Part shown: positions 1-9,082 of the stretch, one piece after another
Layout of the letters: every line of letters begins with the position of its first letter
How positions within the stretch are numbered: position 1 is the first letter of the stretch
DNA from: Acidobacteriota bacterium
GTDB lineage: Bacteria > Acidobacteriota > JAAYUB01
Assembly (NCBI GenBank): GCA_017996395.1
Contig: JAGOHA010000021.1
Span: 1-38,722, forward strand
Direction: 5' to 3'
Length of the DNA: 38,722 nt
Notes under the pieces: generated by a model
The model's database searches: none
What the model was told of the DNA's origin: nothing
What the model saw: the letters and a program-made list of their open reading frames with translations, nothing else
Position numbers and translations under genes: made by a program

Positions 1-1061
1 TCGGCGACGACGTCGATCCCGAGATCCCGGCAGGTTCGGAGGATGCCGCGGACGATCGCCTGGCGCGGGCCTCTGCTCTCGATGCCGCGGACGATCTGCA
101 TGTCCAGCTTGACGAAATCCGGCTGGAACTCGGCTAGCAGATTCAGACCGGCATACCCCGAGCCGAAGTCGTCAATGGCGAACGTCAATCCGGACGCGCG
201 GTAGGCGTTGATTGCGGCGGCGAAATCCTCGATTCCCTCGATGATGTCGCTTTCGAGGATCTCCAGGATGATGCGACCGGACGGGATGTTGCCGCGGCGC
301 GCCGCCTCCAGCAGGGATGTCACCGCGGTCGGTGACATTTTCAAGTCCGATGGCATGAAATTGAGGTTGAGTCGGGTCGTGATTCCCAGCCGAACCGCCA
401 GATCGATGGCGGTGAGGCGACACTGTTCGTTGAAGGCACTGGCTCCGGCCGGACGAACCGCCTGCAACACCGTGGCGGCCGGTTCGCCGGTCCGGCCCCG
501 CAGCAAGGCTTCATAGGAAAACACGGACCGGCTCGGAGCATGGATGATCGGCTGAAAGGCAAAGGTGAATCGGGGCGGCGATTCCGGCGCGGGACGGGAG
601 GCGGTGTCCGGGGCGGCGTTCCGGTCGCTCAGGGCCGACCGCCAACGGCCGTCACGAAAGGCCGCCAGCAGCTTCTTGGCCCGCCCCTCGCCGAGGCGGG
701 TGAACGACTCGCCGCCGGCGTAAAAGTCGTTCGCCCCCACAATCCCGTCGAGTTCCGCCGGGGTGATGTCGGCGTAGCCCATGGTCCACTCGCCGAACGT
801 GCGGGCGGCCACCGGCTCGCGGATGATGACGGTCAACTGGCGATGGCGCGCGTCGCGGCGGATGGCGTCGAACAGGCCGTCGACGGCGTCCGGGGCGCCT
901 TCGAGGACCTGGAAGAAACTGCCCTCGATGTGCAGCAGCATGCCGGTGATCCCGAGCCGGGCGTTGTTGGCGCGCGCCCGGCTCAGCAGCGCAGCCAGTT
1001 CCTCCCGGCTGAAGGAGCGCGCCGCCGCACTGCAGTAAATCAGATGGATCAGGTTGGTCAT
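1..1061 (-). CDS. BLUF-EAL blue-light-regulated c-di-GMP phosphodiesterase (3' end cut off)
   Basis: Translating the minus strand from an ATG at 1061 gives 353 residues that run off the window without a stop. Residues 3-98 form a BLUF flavin photosensor: Tyr9 (LIYCS), the NARLGITG segment with Asn33, Gln51 in FFQVLEG and the Trp92/Met94 pair in GEWTMGY match the flavin-switch positions of the family. Residues 165-353 form an EAL domain with the signature Glu in YEALLRG (about 184), Asn in LNLNFMP, Glu in LEILES, Asp297-Asp298 in IDDFGSGY and Lys318 in VKLD, so the catalytic metal and base positions seen so far are intact. The distal EAL glutamate lies beyond the window. This BlrP1/YcgF-like layout predicts a soluble protein that hydrolyses c-di-GMP in response to blue light. 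The upstream ribosome-binding signal is weak. Domain assignment is firm; cellular output is unknown. Confidence 0.9.
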   Translation of the reverse strand, partial: MTNLIHLIYCSAAARSFSREELAALLSRARANNARLGITGMLLHIEGSFFQVLEGAPDAVDGLFDAIRRDARHRQLTVIIREPVAARTFGEWTMGYADITPAELDGIVGANDFYAGGESFTRLGEGRAKKLLAAFRDGRWRSALSDRNAAPDTASRPAPESPPRFTFAFQPIIHAPSRSVFSYEALLRGRTGEPAATVLQAVRPAGASAFNEQCRLTAIDLAVRLGITTRLNLNFMPSDLKMSPTAVTSLLEAARRGNIPSGRIILEILESDIIEGIEDFAAAINAYRASGLTFAIDDFGSGYAGLNLLAEFQPDFVKLDMQIVRGIESRGPRQAIVRGILRTCRDLGIDVVA

Positions 1062-1154
1062 CTCAGCCTGCGTTTCACCGTGGCATTGGATCGATTATAG
1101 CCTCCCACTCATCTGTTCGCCACGCACTCATGCCGGGAGCTTGCCGACTGGTTG

Positions 1155-2069
1155 TCATCTCATGATCGCGTTGTTAGACACCGTCCCGACCGGTACCGAT
1201 TCAGCTGACCGGGCGGGCGCCGGCGCCTCCGGGGCGACGGCCGGTTCGGGAAGCGGCTGCCGCCTCGGCTGCCGGTAGGCGCGGATGGCCGCCTCGGCCA
1301 GGACCCGGGTGGCGTTCACCACCGGCACATGGGCCCGCGCCGGATTGAACGCGAGCGGGATCTCGGTGCAGCCCAGCACGATCACCTGGGCGCCTTTGGT
1401 CTCGACGTGGTCGCCGGCCCTGGCCAGCAGGTCTTCGGCCTCCTGGCGTCCCGTGCCGGCCTTGATGTGGCCGTAGACCGCCTGCATGACGCAGTCGCGC
1501 TCCACCGCTTCGTCGGGCGTCACCACTCCGATTCCCCGCGCGGCGAACTCTTTCGCGTACAAGCCGGTCTGCAGTGTGCCGGTGGTGGCGAGCAGGCCCA
1601 CGGTCTGGCACTCCGGATGGCGGCGGACCACCTCGTCGGCCGCCTCGCGGATCATGTGCAGGATGGGGATGGAGACGGCGGCCTGCATTTGGTCGTGAAA
1701 GTAATGGGCCGTGTTGCAGGGGATGACGATGAACGCGGCGCCGGCCTTCTCCAGGCGCGTCACGCCCTCCACCAGCCACGGGATGATGGCCGGGTCGTTA
1801 GCCTGGATGGCCGCCGTCCGGTCGGGCACCTGGGGCAGGCTGTAGATCAGGGTGGGAATGTGGTCCTGGTCCCGCGCGGCCGGCGTCAGCCGGACGATCT
1901 CCGCGTACAGGTTGGCGGTGGCCTCGGGACCCATGCCGCCGAAGATGCCCAGAATCCGGTCCGGGCGGACCGTCGGAGGTGGTTCCTCCACCGCCGGCGA
2001 AGCTGCGACGAGCGGGGCGGCCAGGAGAGCCAGGCCCAGCACCAGGGGCAGCCAGCATCTGTTGTTCAT
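1155..2069 (-). CDS. Exported aspartate/glutamate racemase-family protein
   Basis: The 304-residue protein begins at an ATG preceded by a strong GGAGGAGG site. The first ~23 residues (Leu/Ala-rich, ending LVAAS-A) look like a Sec signal peptide, unusual because Asp/Glu racemases are normally cytoplasmic. The body matches the cofactor-independent Asp/Glu racemase family: GGMGPEAT near residue 44 and two active-site cysteines, Cys118 in VIPCNTAH and Cys234 in VLGCTEIP, one for each proton-transfer face. The C-terminal ~40 residues are a Pro/Ala-rich tail not needed for the fold. It lies 44 bp downstream of a YfcC-type carrier on the same strand, so the two are probably co-transcribed. A role in racemising an acidic amino acid or related compound outside the cytoplasm is inferred; the substrate is not known. 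Confidence 0.85.
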   Translation of the reverse strand: MNNRCWLPLVLGLALLAAPLVAASPAVEEPPPTVRPDRILGIFGGMGPEATANLYAEIVRLTPAARDQDHIPTLIYSLPQVPDRTAAIQANDPAIIPWLVEGVTRLEKAGAAFIVIPCNTAHYFHDQMQAAVSIPILHMIREAADEVVRRHPECQTVGLLATTGTLQTGLYAKEFAARGIGVVTPDEAVERDCVMQAVYGHIKAGTGRQEAEDLLARAGDHVETKGAQVIVLGCTEIPLAFNPARAHVPVVNATRVLAEAAIRAYRQPRRQPLPEPAVAPEAPAPARSAESVPVGTVSNNAIMR

Positions 2070-2113
2070 GACAGGATCCTCCTCCGTGGATGCGGTCGCG
2101 GCTGGTCGGGCGG

Positions 2114-3532
2114 CTAGAACGGCCCCCAGCGCAGCAGCACCGGCGGCACCAGCAGCGCCAGGCTCAGGGCCATCAGAATGAGCATCAGCGGCAGGAACCA
2201 GCGAGCCCATTTCTCCCACGGCACCCGCGCCACGCCCAGCACGCCCATGGTCACCGCCGAGGTGGGCAGGATGGGGTTGACGAACTCGCAGAGCTGGAAG
2301 GCAAAGACCACAGTCTGGCGCGTCAGTCCCAGCAGGTCGGCCAGTGGCGCCATGATGGGCATGGTCAGCGCCGCCTGGGCGGTGCCGGAGTGGATGAAGA
2401 AGTTGATCGCCGCCTGCACCAGGAACATCATCTGGGCGGCCACCACCAGCGGCAGGGCGGAGATGAGGCCGGCGCCGGCGTTCAGCATGGTGTCCAGCAC
2501 CTGGCCGTCCTTGGCGATGATGAGCAGCGCCCGGCCGCAGGCGATGATGAAGGCGACGTTCACCATGTCCTTGGCCCCGGTGACGAAGCCCCGGGCGATC
2601 CGGCTGGGGCCCAGGCCGGCCACGGCGCCCAGCACCAGACCCATGGCCAGGAACAGGGCGGCGATCTCCTCGATGTACCACTGCTTCTCGAGGATCCCCC
2701 AGACGAGCACGACCATGGTCAGCACGAACAGGGCGATGACCAGGATGTGACGGACGGTCCAGGCGTCGGCGGCCGTTTCGCCGCCGCCCGCGGATTCGCG
2801 CGACCGATCGATGGCGTAGACGGGGCTGAGCTGCGGATTTTTCTTCACCTTGGCGGCGTAGACCATCACGTAGGCGATGACCACGGCGGTGCCGATCCCC
2901 CAGCAGATGAGGCGGTACTCCAGCCCGGAGTACAGGGGCAGCTCGGTGAGCCCCTGGGCGATGCCCACGGTGAACGGGTTGAAGAAGGCGGCGGCGAAAC
3001 CCGCCGCGGCGCCGAGGAACGGGATGGAGATCCCGACGATGGAATCGTAGCCGAGCGCCAGCGACAGCGGGATGAAGATGAGCACGAACGGGATCGTCTC
3101 CTCGGACATGCCGAACACCGAGCCGGCCAGCGAGAAGATCACCATCAGCAGCGGGATGAGCAGCTTCTCCAGATACGGCCGGGCGGCGATGGCCCGGGTG
3201 ATGCGGCGGATGGCGACGGTGATGGTCCCGGTCTCCTGGACGACGTTGAAAGCGCCGCCGATGACGAACAGGAAGGCGATGATGAGCGCCCCGTCGACGA
3301 AGCCGCGGACGGGGGCGAGGAGCAGCATCTCCGGTCCGAGATGGACCTTGGGCAGGTGCCGGAACGTGCCGGGCACGGTGACCTGCCGCCCCGCCTTTTC
3401 AACGCGCTGGAACTCGCCGGAGGGGAGCAGCCAGGACAGCGCCAGGACCAGCACCACCAGGGCCATGACGATGACCAGGGTGTGAGGCAGGCGGAGGGAG
3501 GCGGGAGTTGTCGGGGTCGCGGGTTCACTCAT
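2114..3532 (-). CDS. YfcC/DcuC-family carboxylate or amino-acid carrier
   Basis: This 472-residue protein is strongly hydrophobic with about 12 membrane segments. It has the family's early loop (WLLPSGEF, then a GTFRHLP segment) and the helix-loop segment FGMSEETIPF typical of YfcC-type carriers. The family belongs to the C4-dicarboxylate uptake C superfamily and includes proteins annotated as arginine/ornithine or peptide/short-chain carboxylate transporters, so the substrate cannot be read from sequence. The ATG start at 3532 gives a plausible short cytoplasmic N-terminus before the first membrane helix. It is the promoter-proximal gene of a pair with the exported racemase. The pairing suggests uptake of an amino acid or dicarboxylate that the racemase interconverts. 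Confidence 0.85.
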   Translation of the reverse strand: MSEPATPTTPASLRLPHTLVIVMALVVLVLALSWLLPSGEFQRVEKAGRQVTVPGTFRHLPKVHLGPEMLLLAPVRGFVDGALIIAFLFVIGGAFNVVQETGTITVAIRRITRAIAARPYLEKLLIPLLMVIFSLAGSVFGMSEETIPFVLIFIPLSLALGYDSIVGISIPFLGAAAGFAAAFFNPFTVGIAQGLTELPLYSGLEYRLICWGIGTAVVIAYVMVYAAKVKKNPQLSPVYAIDRSRESAGGGETAADAWTVRHILVIALFVLTMVVLVWGILEKQWYIEEIAALFLAMGLVLGAVAGLGPSRIARGFVTGAKDMVNVAFIIACGRALLIIAKDGQVLDTMLNAGAGLISALPLVVAAQMMFLVQAAINFFIHSGTAQAALTMPIMAPLADLLGLTRQTVVFAFQLCEFVNPILPTSAVTMGVLGVARVPWEKWARWFLPLMLILMALSLALLVPPVLLRWGPF

Positions 3533-3696
3533 GGGTGCACACTGTCCGTCGGCATTCCCGGTCCGGGCGCGGGTGACGGGAGGGCGGCTGTCCGCCCCGC
3601 TGGGTCGGCCGCACCGGCGCGGACATTATACCGTGATCCGGCGGCGCCGACACCGGTTCATGGTGTCATTTGCCACCGCTGGGTAACCCGGCCCGA

Positions 3697-5091
3697 TCAT
3701 TCCGCGGCCGGATGCGGGTTCCGCGCGGCCTCGTCGCCGACGTCTAGGAAATAGAGCAGGGTCAGCAGAAACGGCATACCGAATGCGCCCAGGCCGTACA
3801 CGTATGAAGCGATCTCCGTCCGCAGGGCCTTGTTGTGGATGGTGCAGCGGGACAGCTGCGTGACGGCCTCCGTGACCGCCGCATCGAGCGCGGCGGCCGG
3901 ATCGGCGGGGCGAGGTCCGCTCTCGCCGGCCAGGGCGCAGACCACCGGCAGTCCGTGGAGCAGGACGCTGAACGTCGTCAGGTGCACCGCAAGCATCTGC
4001 AGATGCCCCATCAACTCGGTCTCGTTCAGGGGCGCGGCGCCGAACAGCGCGTGTCGACTGTAGCGGCGCCAGTACCCGGCCACGCGGCCGGGGCAGACCG
4101 CCTCCATGGCGGCGCGGCGCCGGCGATAGCCCGCCAGCGTGGCGGCGGTGGGCCACCGGGACGGGACGGCGCCGTCGCGGTTCCAGTGAACGTTCACCCG
4201 CCCGTCGATGCCGGGGACGGGCCGCGACTCGGTGCCGGGATAGCTGTCGAGCGCGGCGCGGATGAACGACCCGTACGGCGTGTCGGTGCGCCGCGCCGAC
4301 CAGGCCAGCAGCGTCCAGGCGGTGTGCAGCGCCGAATGCCCCACCAGGGCCGAAACGGCGAACGACTGCCGCAGGTCGTCCAGCCAGGCGGGATCGGCCA
4401 CGCGGTCGGCTTCGGCGGCCACCCGGTCGGCGGCCGAACCGGCATCCGCCGCTGGAGCGGTCGCGGCCAGGCGCTGCGCGAAGGTTCCCGCCAGGAACAG
4501 GGCGAAATCGACGGCGTGCCGGCCGGGCTCCAGTAGCTCCCACAGGATCTCCAGGATCCGGGCGGCGTGCCGGTCGGCGGGATCCGGCTCATCGGCGCTC
4601 CGCCACCGCGAGGCCGGGTCGGCCAGGGCGCCGGGGCCGGACGCCGTCGTCAGGCGGAGGATGGTCGGTTCCGGCGCCGCCACCAGGGCCAGACGGGTCG
4701 ACTCGGGGCAGGCCAGGGTGTCGCGCATTAGCAGGCCGCGGGCGGTGGGCATGTAGCGGCGGGGAAATTTCCGGCAGACGAGGGGGAGCAGATCCTCGCC
4801 GTACTCGACCTGCAGGCGGCACAGATGGTCGGGCCGCAGGAACGGGCACTCCCGGCTACCCGGCGCGGCGACGAGGCGGTGGACCGGAGGCACGGCCTCG
4901 GGATCCGCGGGGAAGCGCGTGTCCAGGGCCCGCTGGTCGGCCGGGTGGGCGGCCATGGCGGCGCGGAGGCGCGTGTAGTGCTCGTCGTCGATCTCGATGA
5001 TCCAGTCGGTGATGCAGCAGATGTGCGGACAGGCGGTGCCGAGGCAGGTGAAGCCCGCCAGATAATCCATGAGGACGAGATGGCGGTCCAC
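3697..5091 (-). CDS. FliB-like Cys-rich protein (lysine-N-methylase family)
   Basis: The 464-residue protein carries the FliB/YkgJ-type cysteine array near its N-terminus: a Cys at about 17, the GTACPHICC cluster, then ECPFL...HLCRLQ, VCRKFPRR and LACPESTR over the first 130 residues. This pattern probably binds an Fe-S cluster or metal; FliB is the flagellin lysine methylase of Salmonella, but many members occur without flagellin and have unknown targets. No flagellar gene is visible here. A GTG start at 5091 is chosen because GAGG sits about six bases upstream; an in-frame ATG at 5070 would be the alternative. It begins 7 bp after the aldehyde ferredoxin oxidoreductase stop, so it is very likely in that operon. 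A methylation or redox-maturation role for the neighbouring enzyme is only a possibility. Confidence 0.8.
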   Translation of the reverse strand: MDRHLVLMDYLAGFTCLGTACPHICCITDWIIEIDDEHYTRLRAAMAAHPADQRALDTRFPADPEAVPPVHRLVAAPGSRECPFLRPDHLCRLQVEYGEDLLPLVCRKFPRRYMPTARGLLMRDTLACPESTRLALVAAPEPTILRLTTASGPGALADPASRWRSADEPDPADRHAARILEILWELLEPGRHAVDFALFLAGTFAQRLAATAPAADAGSAADRVAAEADRVADPAWLDDLRQSFAVSALVGHSALHTAWTLLAWSARRTDTPYGSFIRAALDSYPGTESRPVPGIDGRVNVHWNRDGAVPSRWPTAATLAGYRRRRAAMEAVCPGRVAGYWRRYSRHALFGAAPLNETELMGHLQMLAVHLTTFSVLLHGLPVVCALAGESGPRPADPAAALDAAVTEAVTQLSRCTIHNKALRTEIASYVYGLGAFGMPFLLTLLYFLDVGDEAARNPHPAAE

Positions 5092-5098
5092 GGGCGCC

Positions 5099-6853
5099 TC
5101 AGAGCCGGGCCATGTAGTGCGCGATCCCGCGGCGGATGTACTCCTCGTCGAACGGGCCGGCGGGCGAGGGCGTTTCCACGATGCGCCGGGGGATGGGCAT
5201 AGCGGCCGCGTCGAAGCCCTCGCGCCGCTTGAACGCGAACTTGCGCCGCAGCGTCTCGGCGCCCATGGCGGCCAGCGCCTCGGCCGTGGTCTCCACCCCG
5301 GCGGCGGCCAGCGCCCGGATCACGGTCGCGGAATCGTAGACGCCCCGGGCGAAGAGGCAAACGACCAGGCTGGTCAGCACCTGGCGCCAGCGTTCCTCCT
5401 CGAGCAGCGCGTCGGCGGCCTGCTCCGGCGTGAGGTGCTCGCCCTTGGCGGCGGTCTTCTGGTCGACGCTGTAACCGGCGTTGTCCAGGTGGCTGTGGCG
5501 GGCGCCCACGAGGTAGCCGAGGTGGCCGATGGGGCCGGTGTGGTAACCGGGCATCTCGTTGCCGCCGAAGGTGAGGGCGAAATCGGCTCCGCCGTAAACC
5601 GCGGCCGCGTGGGCGGTGCCGCGGGCCAGCGCCCGGTAGAAGTCGGTGGGCTGGCGGACGATCCGGCCCATGGCGGCGATGTAGGTGTCGGCGTCGCCGA
5701 AGGCCAGGGCCAGGCCGTCGGTGTCGGCGGTGGAGATCAGCCCGCGGGCCAGCGCCTCCGTCGCCCAGGCCAGGGCTACGCCCGCGCTCATGACATCGAA
5801 GCCGTGGATCTCCGCCTCGTCGAGCAGCCGCAGCAGCCCGGCCGGGTCGCCGATGCCCAGCATGCTGCCCATGGCGTAGACCGGCTCGTGATCGTAGCCG
5901 ATCATCAGGGTCTTGAAAAAGTAGGGATCGTTGGGATAAGGCAGGCGGAGCGTCGCCAGGTGGATGCATGCCACGGGGCAGTGGGTGCAGGCGATCCGCC
6001 GGCCGAGGTACCCCTTGGCCAGCGCCTCGGCCGAGATCGCCTCGGCGCCCTCGAACTGGCCCGATTGCAGGTTCCGCGTGGGCAGGCCGCCGGACGCGTG
6101 AAGGGGCAGCACGTTGATGGCCGTGCCCAGGTCGTGGTACTTCTTCATGAGCGGCGAATCCACCGCCGCGTGGTAGACGGCGTCGTAAGCGTCGCGGTAG
6201 GCCTTGCGGTCGGGGACGTCGAACGCGCGGCGGCCGCTCACCACCAGCGCCTTGAGCTTTTTGGCGCCGAACACGGCGCCCAGGCCCAGGCGGCCGAAAT
6301 GGCGGTAGGTCTCGGTGACGACGCAGGCGTAGCGCACGCCCCGCTCGCCGGCGCGGCCGATGCGCATGATGGAGCGGGCGCCGGCGCCGGCCTCGCGGGC
6401 GCGGATCACCGTGCCCACGGTGGCGGCGCTGCGCATGCCCCACAGCGCCGAGGCGTCGCGGAAGCGGACGCCGTGCCCGTCCACCGACAGGTAGACCGGC
6501 GAGGCGCTGGCGCCGCGGATCACCAGCGCGCCGTAGCCGGCGGAACGGATGGCCACGGCGCTGCGGCCGCCGGCGTGGCTCTCGCCCAGGTTGCCGGTGA
6601 GCGGCGACTTGAACATGGCCACCGTCTTGGACGCCAGCGGGAAGAGGCCCACGAGCGGGCCCACCGCCATGACGATGGGGTTGTCCGGCCCCATCGGATC
6701 AGCGCCGGCCGGACACTCTTCTTCCAGAAGACGGATGGCGGCCCCGGTGCCGCCGAGGCCGTCGCGGAAGACGTCGGGCCGCTCCCGGACCTCGAAGCGC
6801 CGCCGGGCCAGGTCGATGTACAGCACGCGGTGGAGGGTGGTGTCAGCGTTCAA
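5099..6853 (-). CDS. Aldehyde ferredoxin oxidoreductase (tungsten/molybdenum pterin enzyme)
   Basis: The 584-residue protein has the AOR family layout: an N-terminal pterin-binding domain ([21 protein letters not shown] near 95-114) and C-terminal domains carrying the cluster ligands Cys289, Cys292 and Cys296 (CTHCPVAC), with a late cysteine in [12 protein letters not shown] as the probable fourth ligand. Members oxidise aldehydes or carry out related low-potential reactions with ferredoxin as electron carrier, using W or Mo bis-pterin. The start is a TTG at 6853: GGAGGT lies five bases upstream and the resulting N-terminus ([15 protein letters not shown]) matches the usual one, while no ATG fits. 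The gene overlaps the end of the upstream ferredoxin gene by 11 bp, indicating translational coupling. The exact substrate is unknown. Confidence 0.9.
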   Translation of the reverse strand: MNADTTLHRVLYIDLARRRFEVRERPDVFRDGLGGTGAAIRLLEEECPAGADPMGPDNPIVMAVGPLVGLFPLASKTVAMFKSPLTGNLGESHAGGRSAVAIRSAGYGALVIRGASASPVYLSVDGHGVRFRDASALWGMRSAATVGTVIRAREAGAGARSIMRIGRAGERGVRYACVVTETYRHFGRLGLGAVFGAKKLKALVVSGRRAFDVPDRKAYRDAYDAVYHAAVDSPLMKKYHDLGTAINVLPLHASGGLPTRNLQSGQFEGAEAISAEALAKGYLGRRIACTHCPVACIHLATLRLPYPNDPYFFKTLMIGYDHEPVYAMGSMLGIGDPAGLLRLLDEAEIHGFDVMSAGVALAWATEALARGLISTADTDGLALAFGDADTYIAAMGRIVRQPTDFYRALARGTAHAAAVYGGADFALTFGGNEMPGYHTGPIGHLGYLVGARHSHLDNAGYSVDQKTAAKGEHLTPEQAADALLEEERWRQVLTSLVVCLFARGVYDSATVIRALAAAGVETTAEALAAMGAETLRRKFAFKRREGFDAAAMPIPRRIVETPSPAGPFDEEYIRRGIAHYMARL

Positions 6854-7268
6854 CGGGCACCTCCGGTTCCATGTCCTCGAGCGCAATGACGCCGTAGGGG
6901 CAGTAACCGGCGCAGTAGCCGCAGTACACGCAGACCAGCGGTTTGTCGGCCGCGTCGTCCCAGAAGATGGCGCCGAAGGGGCAGGCGCGGGCGCAGTTGC
7001 CGCAACCGATGCACAGCTCGTTCTTGAGCCGGACTCCTCCGCCGGGCCGCGCCGACAGCGCGTCCACCGGGCACACCTTGGCGCAGGGCGGATCGGGACA
7101 GGCGCGGCACACCACCACCAGGAAGCCGCGCCGGATGCCGCCGGCGGAGCGCACCCCGATGCAAGCGCCGCCGAGGCCGCCGTGGCCCGTGCGTCGCACG
7201 CACGCGAACATACAGGACTGGCAGCCGACGCACCGCTCGGTGTCGATGACCGAAAGGCGTTTGACCAT
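6843..7268 (-). CDS. Four-cluster ferredoxin-like 4Fe-4S protein
   Basis: This 141-residue protein contains 16 cysteines in four groups ([46 protein letters not shown]), the arrangement of DmsB/YdhX-type electron-transfer subunits with four [4Fe-4S] clusters. No signal peptide or membrane segment is visible, so it should be cytoplasmic. It is the first gene of the AOR operon and its last 11 bases overlap the AOR start, which strongly suggests that it is the dedicated electron carrier or beta subunit of that enzyme. The ATG at 7268 gives a typical N-terminus just before the first cluster motif. Confidence 0.9.
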   Translation of the reverse strand: MVKRLSVIDTERCVGCQSCMFACVRRTGHGGLGGACIGVRSAGGIRRGFLVVVCRACPDPPCAKVCPVDALSARPGGGVRLKNELCIGCGNCARACPFGAIFWDDAADKPLVCVYCGYCAGYCPYGVIALEDMEPEVPVER

Positions 7269-7471
7269 GTGGCACCGCCGTGTGGATTCAGGCCTGTGGC
7301 GATTATATCCTGCGCCGGCGGGGAGTCAATCACACGCAGCGAAGCGGGTCAAAAAATGGGGGCGCCGTCAGCCGGCCGGGCGAGGCGGCCGTCGCACAGG
7401 GGACGCGCATCCGGCTTGCGCCGGAGCCGGGGATGTCGGACAATGGCGCCATCACCGGATGTGGAGAGAGC

Positions 7472-8716
7472 ATGAGCCAGCCGTTCGTCTACACCGTCGT
7501 CGCGTCACCGCTGCACGACGCCACCGCCCTGCACCAGGCCGTGTCGGCCTTCACACGCGCCCTCGACGCCATGGGCGGCCAGCCGAGCCTGCCCGAGGCC
7601 GTGACCGATGAGGCGCCGGCGCTGATCCTGGTGGGCACCGGGGGCACCGAGCACGCGGTTCTGGAACTCGCGGCGCGCACCGGCGCCGGCGACCGGGCCC
7701 GGCCGGTGCTGCTCCTGGCGCACCCCGGGCACAACTCCCTGCCGGCCGCGCTCGAGGCGCTGGCCCGCCTGCAGTCGGACGGCCTCCGGGGGCGGATCCT
7801 GTTTCTGGACGGGGCCGGCGACGCCATCGGCTGGGAGTACGTGGCGGAGGCGCTGGCGGGCGTGCGGGCGGCCCGGGCGCTGGCGGCGTGCCGCATCGGA
7901 CTGTTGGGCGCGCCGTCGGAATGGCTGGTGGCCAGCTTCCCCGATCCGGCGGCGATGCGCCGCCGCTGGGGGCCGACGGTGGTGAAGTTGCCCGTGGACT
8001 GGCTCTATGACCGCCTGGCCGTTCTGCCGCCGGACGCGGGCGCCGAGCGGGCCGCGAAGACAATCGCCGGAGCCGCCGGCGCCGGCGAGCCGGACGAGGC
8101 GGCGGTGGGGGCGTCCGCCCGGGTCTGGGCCGCGCTGGCCGCGCTGGTTGAGGAGGAACGGCTGGACGCGCTCACCGTGCGCTGCTTCGACCTGATCCGT
8201 GAGCGGTCGGTCACCGGCTGCCTGGCCCTGGCCTGGCTGGCCGACGACGGCATCGTGGCGGGGTGCGAGGGGGACCTGTGCAGTGCCCTGGGCCTGCTCC
8301 TGGCCGACCGCCTGCTGGGGCGCCGCGCCTGGATGGCCAACCCGTACCGGATCGTCCCGGCCGCCGGGAAGCTGGGCCTGGCCCACTGCACCGTGCCGTT
8401 CCGCCTGGTGGACGGCTACCGGCTCCGCACCCACTTCGAGTCGGGCGTGGGCGTCGGAGTCCAGGGAACCTTCCGGCCCGGCCCGGTGACGCTGCTGCGC
8501 GTGGGCGGGCGGGATCTAGAGGCGCTTTGGCTGGCCGAAGGCGAGATCACCGCCGCCGGAACGGCCGACGGGCTCTGCCGGACCCAGGTGGCGCTGCGGA
8601 TCGATCCGCCGGACGCGGCGGAGCTGCTGACCGCGCCGCTCGGCAACCACCTGGTGCTGGTGCCGGGCCGCCACCGGGCGCGGCTGCGCGCCTGGTGGGA
8701 GCTGCACATCCGCTGA
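7472..8716 (+). CDS. L-fucose isomerase-like protein
   Basis: The 414-residue protein starts at an ATG preceded by GGAGAGAG. It resembles the L-fucose/L-arabinose isomerase C-terminal family: an N-terminal Rossmann-like part (ALILVGTGGTEH near 50), a central helical domain, then the segment CLALAWLADDGIVAGCEGDL around 250-270, a region that contributes the metal-binding acidic residue in related isomerases, and a beta-rich end. It is shorter than true L-fucose isomerases (about 590 residues). It stands alone between the divergent ferredoxin operon and the DUF5674 pair, with no sugar kinase or aldolase nearby. Catalytic function and substrate are therefore open; it may act on a sugar or be a non-canonical relative. 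Confidence 0.7.
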   Translation: MSQPFVYTVVASPLHDATALHQAVSAFTRALDAMGGQPSLPEAVTDEAPALILVGTGGTEHAVLELAARTGAGDRARPVLLLAHPGHNSLPAALEALARLQSDGLRGRILFLDGAGDAIGWEYVAEALAGVRAARALAACRIGLLGAPSEWLVASFPDPAAMRRRWGPTVVKLPVDWLYDRLAVLPPDAGAERAAKTIAGAAGAGEPDEAAVGASARVWAALAALVEEERLDALTVRCFDLIRERSVTGCLALAWLADDGIVAGCEGDLCSALGLLLADRLLGRRAWMANPYRIVPAAGKLGLAHCTVPFRLVDGYRLRTHFESGVGVGVQGTFRPGPVTLLRVGGRDLEALWLAEGEITAAGTADGLCRTQVALRIDPPDAAELLTAPLGNHLVLVPGRHRARLRAWWELHIR

Positions 8717-8743
8717 CCGCGTGGACTGTGGTATAAAGAACAC

Positions 8744-9082
8744 ATGAAAATCATCGATGCGCCGGTGTCACTCGACGACTTCAAACGCATGGCTGAAGGC
8801 CTGTTTGGGAATTTTGTCAAAGCCGTGGTGGACGTGAACAGGAAGATCCTGGCTGTCAACGGCGAGCTTCATGCCGACGAAGAGGCGCTCCTCCTCGAAT
8901 CCGGCTCCCAACAGGAAGATCTTTGGGGGATCAATATCTACCCGGATTTGGGAATGCCGGATCGCATCGAATTTGATTCGGTCATCAACATCAGGCCTTC
9001 GCAGGGGAACAGATCGCGCGGCGTCGACAATCCGGAGATCCGGGACGCAATATTGAAAATCGTCGAGGAACTGGTGAAATGA
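8744..9082 (+). CDS. DUF5674 family protein
   Basis: This 112-residue soluble protein matches my recollection of DUF5674: the centre GELHADEEALLLESGS (about 40-55), then DLWGINIYPDL, and a C-terminal INIRPSQGNRSRGVD block are hallmarks. The family has no established biochemical function. Its ATG start follows a short AT-rich leader (TATAAAGAACAC) without a clear Shine-Dalgarno. The stop overlaps the next gene's start in an ATGA junction at 9079-9082, so both proteins are translationally coupled. The two-gene, small, overlapping arrangement resembles toxin-antitoxin modules, but nothing in the sequence proves that. Confidence 0.8.
   Translation: MKIIDAPVSLDDFKRMAEGLFGNFVKAVVDVNRKILAVNGELHADEEALLLESGSQQEDLWGINIYPDLGMPDRIEFDSVINIRPSQGNRSRGVDNPEIRDAILKIVEELVK

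Noticed and set aside
2090..3754. 554-codon plus-strand frame opposite the YfcC carrier
   Set aside because: Low-complexity His/Gln/Asp-rich translation and no start signal; the minus-strand carrier is unmistakable.
5069..6889. 606-codon plus-strand frame opposite the aldehyde ferredoxin oxidoreductase
   Set aside because: Shadow of the real gene; composition biased and no motif, while the minus strand has cofactor ligands and ribosome-binding sites.
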